From assembly GCF_039522585.1 (NCBI RefSeq), contig NZ_BAAADR010000004.1: a stretch of DNA of 64,000 bases; one strand, given 5' to 3'. The DNA is from Bisbaumannia salifodinae. Lineage in GTDB: Bacteria; Pseudomonadota; Gammaproteobacteria; Pseudomonadales; Halomonadaceae. The first letter of the stretch is position 1, and each line of letters opens with the position of its first letter. Shown one piece after another: positions 1-8,194 of this stretch. The translations under genes and the position numbers were made by a program. The notes beneath the pieces are model-generated. The model was not told where the DNA came from and did not search any database. It saw only the letters and a list, made by a program, of their open reading frames with translations.

Positions 1-138
1 AAGGGCTCGACGAGTACGTCCATTACTACAACCACGAACGCATCAGGCTGAAACTAAAAGGCCTGAGTCCCGTACAGTACAGAACTCAGGCCTTGAGCGC
101 TGGCTGAATGAACCGTCCAACTAATGGGGGTCAGTTCA
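1..138 (+). mobile_element. Right end of an IS3-family insertion sequence
   Basis: The window opens inside an insertion sequence. The last codons of an OrfB-type transposase are followed by a terminal inverted repeat; read inward from the right end it begins TGAACTGACCCCCATTAG (121-138 reversed). TG...CA ends and transposase of this kind are typical of the IS3 family. The left part lies outside the window, so completeness and target duplication cannot be judged. It borders the iron-uptake region directly: the next gene ends about 35 bp away. Confidence 0.8.
3..107 (+). CDS. IS3-family transposase OrfB, C-terminal fragment
   Basis: Frame 3 encodes 34 residues up to a TGA at 105-107. They contain the run YYNHERIRLKLKGLSP, the hallmark C-terminal segment of IS3-family (IS150-like) DDE transposases, which includes the tail of the integrase core domain (rve). 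The 5' part is cut off by the window edge. Whether the element is intact or a remnant cannot be told from here. Confidence 0.85.
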   Translation, partial: GLDEYVHYYNHERIRLKLKGLSPVQYRTQALSAG

Positions 139-171
139 ATTCGGTGGGCCCTTGGCGTTCGTGGGGGACGC

Positions 172-2322
172 TCAATAGCGCCAGTCGAGGCTCAACATGG
201 CGTGGCGCGGGGCGCCGTGGAAGCCCTGGGCCCAGTAGAGGCTGGTCAGGTACTTCTCGTCGGTGACGTTGTTGAGGTTCAGGGAGGCGCTGAGGCGCTC
301 GTTGAAGTCATAGCGGGCCATCAGGTCCACCAGGGCGTAGTCCTCCTGGCGGGTGATCACGCCGTTGCCCTGGTCGCGGTGGATATCCCCCTGCCAGCGC
401 AGCCGGGCGCCGACGCTGGCCTGCTCCAGGAAGGGCAGGCGGTAGCGGCTCATGGCGCGCAGCATATGCCGCGGCGCATGGGTGCGGGCGGCCTCGCCGT
501 CGGCGTCCTCGATGGACAGCACGGTATAGCCGAGGCTGGCCTGCCAGCCGGGTGCGAGCTCCCCGGCCAGGGTCGCCTCCACGCCGCGGCTGGTCAGGCC
601 GTCGACGCCGCGATAGAAGGTATCGGCGCTGCCGGGGATGGTGCCGGCGGCCTCGGCCAGGTTGCTCTGCTCGATCTGGAAGAGCGCCAGGGAGGCGTCC
701 AGGCGGCCATCGAAGAGCTCCGCCTTGAGGCCCGCCTCCAGGGCATCGCCCTCCACCGGGTCGAGGCGATCGCGGTTACGGTCCACCTCGGTCTGGGGAC
801 GGAAGATGCGCGTATAGCTGGCGTAGAGGGAGAACTCGTCGTTGAGGTCATAGACCGCCCCGGCATAGGGGGTCAGGATGCCACGGTGGGAGGTCGTCTT
901 GTCATCGCCGTAGTTCTCGCCCTCGCCCTCGAAGTCGGCCAGGCGCAGGCCGCCCAGCAGCATCAGGCGGTCGCTGGCGCTCAGGCGCAGGGCGCCGTAG
1001 AGGGCGGTCTCCCGGTCGACCCAGTCGCTGCCCGCCACGCCGGCATCGAAGGTGGGCTCGGGATAATCCCCCTGCCACTCCTCCAGCGGCGGCAGCGGGT
1101 CACCGATGCCCTGGCCGTAGTGGGAGACGTCCTGCAGGTGGGAGCGCGACCACTGGGCGCCCAGCACCGCCTCGTGCTCGCGTCCCCCCAGCTCGAAGCT
1201 CCCCCGGGCGGAGAGGTCGGCGATCCACTGCTCGTTCTCCAGGTCATAGCGGCTGGGGAAGGCGAACAGGCCGCTGCCGGTATCGCGATCCGGGGTGCCG
1301 TAGATATAGAAGAGCTTGGAATCGGACTCCCGCTGGATATGGGTCAGGGTGGCACGCCCCTCCCAGCCGCCGGCAAACGCCTGGTTCAGCTCGATAAAGC
1401 TGTTCTGGTCGCGATTGTTCCAGTAGGCCCAGTCGGCGGAGGTGCTGGTGGAGACGTCATAGTCGGTGGGGCTGCCGTCGCTGTAGTAGAGCGGCAGGGC
1501 GCCCCACAGGGGGCTGTCGGTGTCGTTGCGTTGCCAGCTATGGCCCGCGGTCAGCCGGGTGGTGTCGCCGAGGTCCGCCTCGATCACCCCGTAGAGGACG
1601 CGGCGGCTGCGCTGCATGCGGTCCAGGTAGGAGTCCTTCTCCTCGCCGGCGGCGACGAAGCGGCCGCGCACGCGACCCGCCGCGTCCAGGGGGCCGGCCA
1701 GGTCCACTTCCAGGCGGCGCTGGTCCCAGCGGCCCAGGGTGGCGCCCAGGCTGGCCTGGGGCGTGGCGGTGGGGCGCTTGCGCACGAAGTTGACCGTGGC
1801 CGCCGGGTTGCCGGTGCCGCTGAGCAGGCCGTTGGCGCCGCGCAGCACCTCGACCCGGTCATAGATATAGGTATCCAGGTCACCCTGGACGTTGTCGTAG
1901 ACGAAGGGCATGCCCTGGCCATCGACCTGGAAGTTGGTGATATCGAAGCCGCGGGCGGTGTAGTAGGTGCGGTCGGTCTCGACCCGTTCCACGCTGATGC
2001 CGGGGGTGCTCTCCAGGACGTCGTTGACGCTGTCCAGGTTGAAGTCGTCGATCTGCGCCCGGGTCACCACCGACACCGACTGGGGCGTCTCCCGGGGCGT
2101 CAGGGAGAGGCCTATCGACGCGGCGGTGGCGGGCGCCTGGTAGCGCTCGCTGCCCTCGGTGACCGTGGCGATCGCCTCGGCCTCCACGGTGACGGCGTCC
2201 AGGGTGATATCGGCGTCCTCGGCGAGCAGCGGCCCGGCCGGCAGGAGCAGGGCAAGGCCCAGGGCCCGGCGCATCGCCAGGCGCAGGGGGTGCGAAGCAA
2301 AAGCGGGAGTGCGGGGAGTCAT
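172..2322 (-). CDS. TonB-dependent siderophore receptor, FhuE/FpvA-like
   Basis: Outer-membrane gated barrel of about 716 residues that imports a ferric siderophore using TonB energy. The start at 2322 (MTPRTP) is preferred over the upstream ATG at 2346 because AAGAGA sits 5 bp before it. A signal peptide (ALGLALLLPAGPLLA) precedes a plug domain with the motif ETPQSVSVVT and a plug end DRVEVLRGANGLLSGTGNP. The barrel ends in an aromatic (LSLDWRY). The plug motifs resemble the FhuE (coprogen, rhodotorulic acid) and FpvA group, and hydroxamate transporter genes fhuB, fhuD and fhuC lie just upstream on the same strand. A Fur-box-like sequence precedes it, suggesting its own iron-repressed promoter. 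Substrate is inferred. Confidence 0.88.
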   Translation of the reverse strand: MTPRTPAFASHPLRLAMRRALGLALLLPAGPLLAEDADITLDAVTVEAEAIATVTEGSERYQAPATAASIGLSLTPRETPQSVSVVTRAQIDDFNLDSVNDVLESTPGISVERVETDRTYYTARGFDITNFQVDGQGMPFVYDNVQGDLDTYIYDRVEVLRGANGLLSGTGNPAATVNFVRKRPTATPQASLGATLGRWDQRRLEVDLAGPLDAAGRVRGRFVAAGEEKDSYLDRMQRSRRVLYGVIEADLGDTTRLTAGHSWQRNDTDSPLWGALPLYYSDGSPTDYDVSTSTSADWAYWNNRDQNSFIELNQAFAGGWEGRATLTHIQRESDSKLFYIYGTPDRDTGSGLFAFPSRYDLENEQWIADLSARGSFELGGREHEAVLGAQWSRSHLQDVSHYGQGIGDPLPPLEEWQGDYPEPTFDAGVAGSDWVDRETALYGALRLSASDRLMLLGGLRLADFEGEGENYGDDKTTSHRGILTPYAGAVYDLNDEFSLYASYTRIFRPQTEVDRNRDRLDPVEGDALEAGLKAELFDGRLDASLALFQIEQSNLAEAAGTIPGSADTFYRGVDGLTSRGVEATLAGELAPGWQASLGYTVLSIEDADGEAARTHAPRHMLRAMSRYRLPFLEQASVGARLRWQGDIHRDQGNGVITRQEDYALVDLMARYDFNERLSASLNLNNVTDEKYLTSLYWAQGFHGAPRHAMLSLDWRY

Positions 2323-2390
2323 GGGTGTCTCTTGTTGACGGTTCATGCATCGGGAGCGTCGACGAGACGGGATGGCTCGGCGACGACAAC

Positions 2391-2412
2391 AAATGATAAT
2401 GTTTGTTATTTT
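2391..2412 (-). promoter_or_regulatory. Fur box candidate
   Basis: The AT-rich stretch AATGATAATGTTTGTTATTT in an otherwise GC-rich background matches the GATAAT-type hexamers of the Fur consensus. It lies 70-90 bp upstream of the FhuE-like receptor start. Binding is inferred from resemblance only. Confidence 0.6.
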
Positions 2413-2473
2413 TATTAACAACCGAACTTGAGACGAATTTCGATGTCTGGGGTGGGGCGGAACTGGATCAGGT

Positions 2474-2501
2474 GCCGGGCCACGAGTGGTAGTGGCCCGG
2501 C
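2474..2501 (-). terminator. Terminator-like hairpin after fhuB
   Basis: A perfect 10-bp stem (GCCGGGCCAC / GTGGCCCGGC) encloses an 8-nt loop, 28-55 bp beyond the fhuB stop codon. There is no U-tract, so it may be a processing or Rho-assisted end rather than an intrinsic terminator. Confidence 0.45.
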
Positions 2502-2528
2502 GGCCAAGGGAAGTGAGCCGAGTCGGAG

Positions 2529-4526
2529 CTAGAGCCGGCGCAGGCGCCAGATAAAGTAGCTGCCGCCGATCAGCGAGGCGACGATGCCGGCGGGGATCTC
2601 GTCGGGGAACAGCAGTTGGCGACCCAGCCAGTCCGCCAGCACCATCAGCAGGGCGCCCAGCAGGGCGGCGCCGACGAGCTGGCCGCGGGCCCGGGTGAAG
2701 CCCAGCAGGCGGGCCAGGTGCGGGGCCAGCAGGCCGACGAAGGAGAGCGGCCCCACCACCAGGGTGGCGCAGGCGGTGAGCAGCGCCACCAGCAGCAGCA
2801 GCGACAGCCGCGCCCGGTTGAGGCGGATGCCCAGGGCCTGGCTGGTGGCGGCGCCCAGCGGCAGGATATCCAGCCAGCGGGCGAAGGGCAGGGTCGCCAG
2901 GCCGAGGAGCAGGGCCATTGCTGACACCGCCAGGGCGCTGCCCGCCTCGACGTAGTAGGTGGAGCCGGAGAGCCAGGCCAGGATCAGCTGGCCGCGGGGA
3001 TCGCCGCCGGCCAGCACCATGGCGCGCACCGCGTCGAAGAGGGCGGTGATGGCCACCCCGGTGAGCAGCAGCCGCTCCGGGCGCAGGCCGCTACGGCGGT
3101 TGATGCCCACCAGCACCGCCAGGCTGGCCAGGGCCCCCAGGGTGCCCGCCGCCACCAGGGCCAGGTTGCCCGGCGCCGGCAGCAGGAAGATCGCCGCCAT
3201 CAGCGCCATGGCGCTGCCGCCGCTGATGCCCAGCAGCTCGGGGCTGGCCATGGGGTTGGCGGTCAACCGCTGCAGCAGGGTGCCGGCCAGGGCCAGCAGC
3301 ACGCCGCTGGCGGCGGCCGCCGCCAGCCGCGGCAGGCGCCACTCCAGCACGTCCCAGCGGGTCAGCCACTGCCAGCCCTGGGCACCCTGGCCCCAGCACA
3401 GGGCGACCACCAGGGCGGCGACCAGGGCCAGGGCGAGCCCGCCGGCCAGCCGCGCCGGGGCGGGATGGCGGGGGCCGAGGCCCGGTGCGGCGCTGGGCGG
3501 GGCGTTGTCGCCGAGGCGCAGCCGCGGGATCAGCCACAGCAGCAGGGGCGCGCCGAGGGCGGCGGTGGCGGCGCCGGTGGGAATCAGGGTCGGCAGCCAG
3601 GGCCCGGCGCCCTGCAGCAGCAGGTCGGTGGTGGCCAGCAGCAGGGCGCCGAGCAGGGTGGCGGCCAGCAGCCGGGTGGCCAGGCCGCGCACCCCGGCCA
3701 GGCGCACCAGGTTGGGCGCCGCCAGGCCGATAAAGCCGACGATGCCCACCACGCTGACCACGCTGGCGGTGAGGAAGATGGCCAGCCCCAGGGCGGCCAG
3801 GCGCAGGTGCTTGAGGGAGACCCCCAGGCTGGTGGCGCTGGCGTCATCCAGCTCCAGCAGCCGCAGCGGGCGCAGCAGCACCAGGGCGGCCAGCAGGCCC
3901 AGGGCCAGGCGCGGGGCCAGGAAGGCGGCATCGCTCCAGCCGTCCTGGGCCAGGGCGCCGGCGCCCCAGATCAGTAGCCCCTTGAGCTCCTCCTGGTGGA
4001 AGAGCAGCAGCACCAGGGCCAGGGCGCCGACGTAGAGGTTGACCACCAGGCCCGCCAGCACCACCACCAGCGGCGCCAGGCGCCGCCGCCAGGCCAGGGC
4101 CATGACCAGCCCCATGGCCAGGGCGCCGCCGGCCAGGGCCACCCATTCCCGGCCCAGCACCAGCAGGTTAGGTGCCATCAGCGAGGCGGCCATCAGCGCC
4201 AGGTTGGCGCCGCTGGCCACCCCCAGGGTGGTGGGGGCGGCCAGGGGGTTGCGCAGCACCTGCTGCATCAGCACCCCGGCCAGGGCCAGGCCGCCGCCGG
4301 CCAGCAGCGCCATGGCCAGGCGCGGCCACCAGGCGTAGTGCAGTACCAGGCTGGCGGTATCGCCGGGGGTGATCGCGAACAGCGCCCGCCAGGCCGCGGC
4401 GGCCCCGCCTTGCTCGGCGAGGGTGGCCAGGGCCAGGCCCAGCATCAGCAGGCTCAGCAGGGCGAGCCCCAGCCAGGGAGCCAGGCGTGGCCGATGCGGT
4501 TGGTGCATTAGAGGAGTCGTTGTCAT
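2529..4526 (-). CDS. fhuB: Ferric hydroxamate ABC transporter, fused double permease FhuB
   Basis: Inner-membrane permease of about 665 residues, close to E. coli FhuB (660), made of two tandem FecCD/BtuC-type halves. Each half carries the conserved loop: RNPLAAPTTLGVASGANLAL in the first, TANPMASPELLGISGGSAMA in the second, plus GFIGLAAPNLVRL and SFVGLLAPHLARL, the regions contacting the ATPase. The start at 4526 overlaps the fhuD stop as ATGA, with GGAGAG upstream; a longer ORF to 4598 runs through fhuD and is unlikely. It forms the operon fhuC-fhuD-fhuB. Fused double permeases are typical of hydroxamate systems. Confidence 0.93.
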   Translation of the reverse strand: MTTTPLMHQPHRPRLAPWLGLALLSLLMLGLALATLAEQGGAAAAWRALFAITPGDTASLVLHYAWWPRLAMALLAGGGLALAGVLMQQVLRNPLAAPTTLGVASGANLALMAASLMAPNLLVLGREWVALAGGALAMGLVMALAWRRRLAPLVVVLAGLVVNLYVGALALVLLLFHQEELKGLLIWGAGALAQDGWSDAAFLAPRLALGLLAALVLLRPLRLLELDDASATSLGVSLKHLRLAALGLAIFLTASVVSVVGIVGFIGLAAPNLVRLAGVRGLATRLLAATLLGALLLATTDLLLQGAGPWLPTLIPTGAATAALGAPLLLWLIPRLRLGDNAPPSAAPGLGPRHPAPARLAGGLALALVAALVVALCWGQGAQGWQWLTRWDVLEWRLPRLAAAAASGVLLALAGTLLQRLTANPMASPELLGISGGSAMALMAAIFLLPAPGNLALVAAGTLGALASLAVLVGINRRSGLRPERLLLTGVAITALFDAVRAMVLAGGDPRGQLILAWLSGSTYYVEAGSALAVSAMALLLGLATLPFARWLDILPLGAATSQALGIRLNRARLSLLLLVALLTACATLVVGPLSFVGLLAPHLARLLGFTRARGQLVGAALLGALLMVLADWLGRQLLFPDEIPAGIVASLIGGSYFIWRLRRL

Positions 4527-5401
4527 GGCTGGCTCTCCAGGGCGCCGACCAGCAGCTCGGCGAACCGTACCGCCGAGGGCAGGGCGCCGAAGCTCCACAC
4601 CGGCGGCAGGGTGATCACCCGGTCGGCGGCGACGCTGGGCTGGTGCTGCCAGAGGCCGCTGTCGGTGAGTCGTGCCTCGACGCCCCGGGGGTAGGGTTCC
4701 ACCACCACCAGGCGCGCCTCGATGGTGGCCAGTTCCTCCAGGCTGGCCAGGCTGAAGCCCCAGGCATTGGTGGGGCGCGTCCAGGCGTTCTCCAGCCCCA
4801 GGCGCTCCAGCACCGCCTGGTAGAGGCCATTGGCGCCGAACACCCGCACATGGCGGGCATCCATGAATTGCACGATCAGCAGCGGCTCGCCGGTCTCGGG
4901 CAGGCGCTCGCGCAGCTCGGCCAGGCGCGCCTCGCTGGCCTCGATCAGCGCCTCGCCGGCGGCGGGGTCCTCGACCCGCGCCGCCAGCTCCCGGGTCAGG
5001 GCCAGCAGCTGTGGCCAGGTGGCCTCGCCGGGGGCATAGAGGGTCAGTTCGCTGACCGGGGCGATACGCTCGAGGCGCGGCGTCAGGTTGGCGAACATCG
5101 GCGAGATCAGGATGCGTTCGGGGGCCAGGGCGGCCAGCCGCTCCAGGTTGGGCTGGCTGCGCAGGCCCAGGTCGATCACCGAGTCGGGCAGCGCCGGCTC
5201 GCCCACCCAGGCGTGATAGGCCGCTACCTGGCCCAGCGTCACGGGGGGATGGCCCAGGGCCACCAGGGTCTCGGCCAGGGTCCAGTCGAGGCTGGCCAGG
5301 CGGGGCGCGCCGCCTTCCTCTTGAGCGAGGGGGGCGACGAAGGGGGTGGCGAGCAGCAGGGCCAGGATGGCCAGGCGCGCAAGGTGTCGGGCGTGGAGCA
5401 T
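4523..5401 (-). CDS. fhuD: Ferric hydroxamate periplasmic binding protein FhuD
   Basis: A 292-residue class III substrate-binding protein that hands ferric hydroxamates to FhuB. A signal peptide (LARLAILALLLATPFVAPLAQ) is followed by the characteristic start of the first lobe, RLASLDWTLAETLVALGHPP, and by the interlobe region APERILISPMF. The downstream lobe has VRVFGANGLYQAVLERLGLENAW, as in FhuD homologues. It starts 3 bp after fhuC and overlaps fhuB by 4 bp, so the three are one transcription unit. No lipobox cysteine is evident, so it should be soluble in the periplasm. Confidence 0.9.
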   Translation of the reverse strand: MLHARHLARLAILALLLATPFVAPLAQEEGGAPRLASLDWTLAETLVALGHPPVTLGQVAAYHAWVGEPALPDSVIDLGLRSQPNLERLAALAPERILISPMFANLTPRLERIAPVSELTLYAPGEATWPQLLALTRELAARVEDPAAGEALIEASEARLAELRERLPETGEPLLIVQFMDARHVRVFGANGLYQAVLERLGLENAWTRPTNAWGFSLASLEELATIEARLVVVEPYPRGVEARLTDSGLWQHQPSVAADRVITLPPVWSFGALPSAVRFAELLVGALESQP

Positions 5402-5404
5402 GGC

Positions 5405-6172
5405 CTAGGGCACCACCGCCATGGGGTGGGCGCCGCTAGGGTGGGGCACCACCCGCAGCGGCAGGCCGTAGATCGCCTCCAGGGTGGCGTCGTTCATCAG
5501 CGTCCCGGGCTCGCCCTGGGCCAGCAGGCGGCCGCCGTGCAGGGCCACCAGGCGGTCGCAGTAGCGGGCCGCCAGGTTGATGTCGTGGAGGACGATGATC
5601 ACCCCCAGGCCCAGCTCGCCGCAGAGGCGGCGGATCAGCTCCAGCACCTCCACCTGGTGGGCGATATCCAGGGCCGCCAGGGGCTCGTCGAGGAGCAGGA
5701 AGCCGCTGCCCTGGGCCAGCAGCATGGCCAGCCAGAGGCGTTGGCGTTCGCCGCCGGAGAGGGTATCCACCAGGCGGTCGGCGAAGCGCTCGGTGTGGGT
5801 CAGCGCCAGGGCGCGCTCGATGGCGGCGTCATCCTCGGCGCCGTGGCGGCCCAGCAGGCCGTGCCAGGGGTAGCGGCCGAAGGCCACCAGCTCGCGCCCG
5901 GTCAGGCTATCGGTGGTGGGCAGGTGCTGGGGCAGGTAGGCCACCCGGCGGGCGAATTCGCGCTGGCCCCAGGCGGCGAGCGGCCGGCCGTCGAGGCGCA
6001 CCTCGCCGCCGCTCGCCGGCTGCTGGCGGGCCAGCAGCTTGAGCAGGGTCGACTTGCCGGAGCCGTTATGGCCGATCAGGCCATGCACCAGGCCCTCGCC
6101 GAGGCACAGCTCGGTAGGCTGGAGCAGGCGCTTGCCATCCACCTCGAAGGTGGCGGCGCGGGTCTCGAACAT
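5405..6172 (-). CDS. fhuC: Ferric hydroxamate transport ATPase FhuC
   Basis: Cytoplasmic ABC ATPase of 255 residues that powers FhuBD. It shows Walker A GHNGSGKST, Q-loop region YLPQHLP, signature LSGGERQR, Walker B FLLLDEPLAALD and the switch histidine in IIVLHDINLA. Length and order match FhuC. It is the first gene of the minus-strand operon. The 136 bp to the divergent exporter gene at 6309 hold the only AT-rich stretch nearby (GCTTTATCAATCATATCGG) but no clear Fur box, so iron control of this promoter is uncertain. Confidence 0.92.
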   Translation of the reverse strand: MFETRAATFEVDGKRLLQPTELCLGEGLVHGLIGHNGSGKSTLLKLLARQQPASGGEVRLDGRPLAAWGQREFARRVAYLPQHLPTTDSLTGRELVAFGRYPWHGLLGRHGAEDDAAIERALALTHTERFADRLVDTLSGGERQRLWLAMLLAQGSGFLLLDEPLAALDIAHQVEVLELIRRLCGELGLGVIIVLHDINLAARYCDRLVALHGGRLLAQGEPGTLMNDATLEAIYGLPLRVVPHPSGAHPMAVVP

Positions 6173-6308
6173 GGCGATTCTCCCGGCGGGGCGAGTCAGT
6201 ATCGGCTGCGAAGGTTAAGTCAAACAAGAAGCTTTATCAATCATATCGGCGTGGTGTCGCCGGGGGAAATCCTCTACCCTTGGCGGGCTATCGAGAAAGG
6301 AAGTCCTC

Positions 6309-8108
6309 ATGTCCCACACCTCCAGTTTCCATGCCCTGGGGCGCCTGCTGCGCTATGCCCGGGGCTATCGCCGTCGCATCATCGCGGCCACCGCCTGCTC
6401 CATCATCAACAAGCTCTTCGATATCGCCCCGGAGATCCTGATCGGGGTGGCCATCGACGTGGTGGTCAATCAGGAGCGCAGTTTCGTGGCGCGCCTCGGC
6501 TTCGAGACGCCCCAGGAACAGATCATGATGCTCGGGGTGCTGACCTTCGTGATCTGGGCCGGCGAGTCGCTCTTCGAGTACCTCTTCCAGATCCTGTGGC
6601 GCAACCTGGCCCAGCGGCTGCAGGCCGACCTGCGCCAGGACGCCTACGAGCATGCCCAGCGCCTGGACATGGCCTACTTCGAGTCGAAAAGCTCGGGGCA
6701 GCTCGTCGCCACCATGAACGACGACGTCAACCAACTGGAGCGCTTCCTGGATGGCGGCGCCAACGCCATGATCCAGGTGGGGGTCACCGTGGTGGCGGTG
6801 GGGGCGGTGTTCTTCGTGCTCTCGCCGCTGATCGCCCTGCTCGCCTTTACGCCGATTCCGCTGATCATCTGGGGCGCCTTCTTCTTCCAGCGCAAGGCGG
6901 GGCCCCTCTACGCCGAGGTGCGCGAGAAGGTGGGCGACCTGGCCAGCCGCCTGAGCAATAACCTGGCGGGGATCGCCACCATCAAGAGCTTCACCAGCGA
7001 GGCCCGGGAGGCCGAGCGGCTGCGCCAGGCCAGCGAGGCCTATGTGGAGGCCAACCGCCGCGCCATCCGCCTCAGCTCGGCCTTTATTCCGGTGATCCGC
7101 ATGGCAATCCTCACCGGCTTCCTGGCCACCTTCACCGTGGGCGGCATGATGGCCCTGCGCGGCGACCTCAACGTGGGCGCCTACGGGGTGCTGGTGTTCC
7201 TGACCCAGCGCCTGCTGTGGCCGCTGACCGGCCTGGCCCAGGTGATCGATCTCTTCGAGCGGGCCATGGCCAGCACCCGGCGCATCCTCGACCTGCTGGC
7301 GGTGCCGATCACCGTCAAGGACAGCGGCGAGGCGGCGCTACCGACGCCGGTGCGCGGCGCGGTGCGCTTCGAGGGGGTGAGCTTCCGCTACGCCAATAGC
7401 GAGGTGGGCGTGGAGGGCATCGACCTGGCGGTGCCGGCGGGGCATACCCTGGCCCTGGTGGGGGCCACCGGCTCCGGCAAGTCGACCCTGATCAAGCTGC
7501 TGCTGCGCTTCTACGACCCCGCCGCCGGGCGGGTGCTGATCGACGACCGGCCCATCGAGGCGGTGAGCCTGGCCGCGCTGCGCGGCGCCATCGGCCTGGT
7601 CAGCCAGGACGTCTACCTGTTCGAGGGCTCGATTCGCGACAATATCGCCTACGGCAGGCCGGACGCTTCGGAGGACGAGATCACCGAGGCGGCCAAGGTC
7701 GCCGAGGCCTGGGAGTTTATCCGGGCCCTGCCCCAGGGGCTCGATACCCCGGTGGGCGAGCGCGGCGTGCGCCTCTCCGGCGGCCAGCGCCAGCGCCTGT
7801 CGCTGGCTCGGGCGCTGCTCAAGGACCCGCCGATCCTGGTGCTGGATGAGGCCACCAGCGCCGTGGACAACGAGACCGAGGCGGCCATCCAGCGCTCCCT
7901 GCGCAAGATCGCCCACGGCCGCACCGTGATCATGATCGCCCACCGCCTCTCGACCATCGTGCACGCCGACCGGATCGCCGTGATCGAGGCCGGCCGGGTG
8001 GTGGAGCAGGGCAGCCACGCCGAGCTGCTGGCCGCCGAGGGGCGCTACGCCGCCCAATGGTGGGTGCAGACCGGCAGCGCCGAGGAGGATGCCCTCTCGG
8101 TGTTCTGA
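6309..8108 (+). CDS. ABC exporter, fused permease-ATPase (MsbA-like)
   Basis: Type IV ABC exporter half-transporter of 599 residues. Six membrane helices lie in residues 15-320, followed by an ATPase domain with Walker A GATGSGKST, signature LSGGQRQR, Walker B ILVLDEATSAVD and switch histidine MIAHRLST. AAAGGAAG precedes the ATG. The family exports lipids, peptides or drugs; the substrate cannot be read from sequence. It is divergent from fhuCDB, so a role in siderophore handling is possible but only positional. It ends at a strong bidirectional terminator. Confidence 0.88.
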   Translation: MSHTSSFHALGRLLRYARGYRRRIIAATACSIINKLFDIAPEILIGVAIDVVVNQERSFVARLGFETPQEQIMMLGVLTFVIWAGESLFEYLFQILWRNLAQRLQADLRQDAYEHAQRLDMAYFESKSSGQLVATMNDDVNQLERFLDGGANAMIQVGVTVVAVGAVFFVLSPLIALLAFTPIPLIIWGAFFFQRKAGPLYAEVREKVGDLASRLSNNLAGIATIKSFTSEAREAERLRQASEAYVEANRRAIRLSSAFIPVIRMAILTGFLATFTVGGMMALRGDLNVGAYGVLVFLTQRLLWPLTGLAQVIDLFERAMASTRRILDLLAVPITVKDSGEAALPTPVRGAVRFEGVSFRYANSEVGVEGIDLAVPAGHTLALVGATGSGKSTLIKLLLRFYDPAAGRVLIDDRPIEAVSLAALRGAIGLVSQDVYLFEGSIRDNIAYGRPDASEDEITEAAKVAEAWEFIRALPQGLDTPVGERGVRLSGGQRQRLSLARALLKDPPILVLDEATSAVDNETEAAIQRSLRKIAHGRTVIMIAHRLSTIVHADRIAVIEAGRVVEQGSHAELLAAEGRYAAQWWVQTGSAEEDALSVF

Positions 8109-8130
8109 CGCCGCTGGGTGTCTCCGCACT

Positions 8131-8170
8131 AAACGCACAACGGCGGCCCTGGGGCCGCCGTTGTGCGTTT
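8131..8170. terminator. Bidirectional terminator, 19-bp stem
   Basis: Perfect inverted repeat: AAACGCACAACGGCGGCCC (8131-8149) and its complement (8152-8170) with only 2 nt between. The A-rich outer end on each side gives a short U-run in both directions. It separates the convergent ABC exporter and TonB receptor genes. Confidence 0.85.
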
Positions 8171-8194
8171 CGGGCCAAGGCCCGGGGAGGAGCA

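Noticed and set aside
124..2418. A 764-codon plus-strand open frame opposite the first TonB receptor
   Set aside because: It is the antisense shadow of a GC-rich gene; the translation is low-complexity Gly/Ala/Val/Gln-rich with no domain, while the minus strand encodes a clear receptor.
2474..2501. Reading the hairpin as a riboswitch for the receptor gene
   Set aside because: It lies upstream of the receptor's Fur region and next to the fhuB stop, and has no conserved aptamer features.
4487..6961. An 824-codon plus-strand frame across fhuD, fhuC and the exporter start
   Set aside because: It crosses three confident genes on either strand and shows no recognisable protein features.
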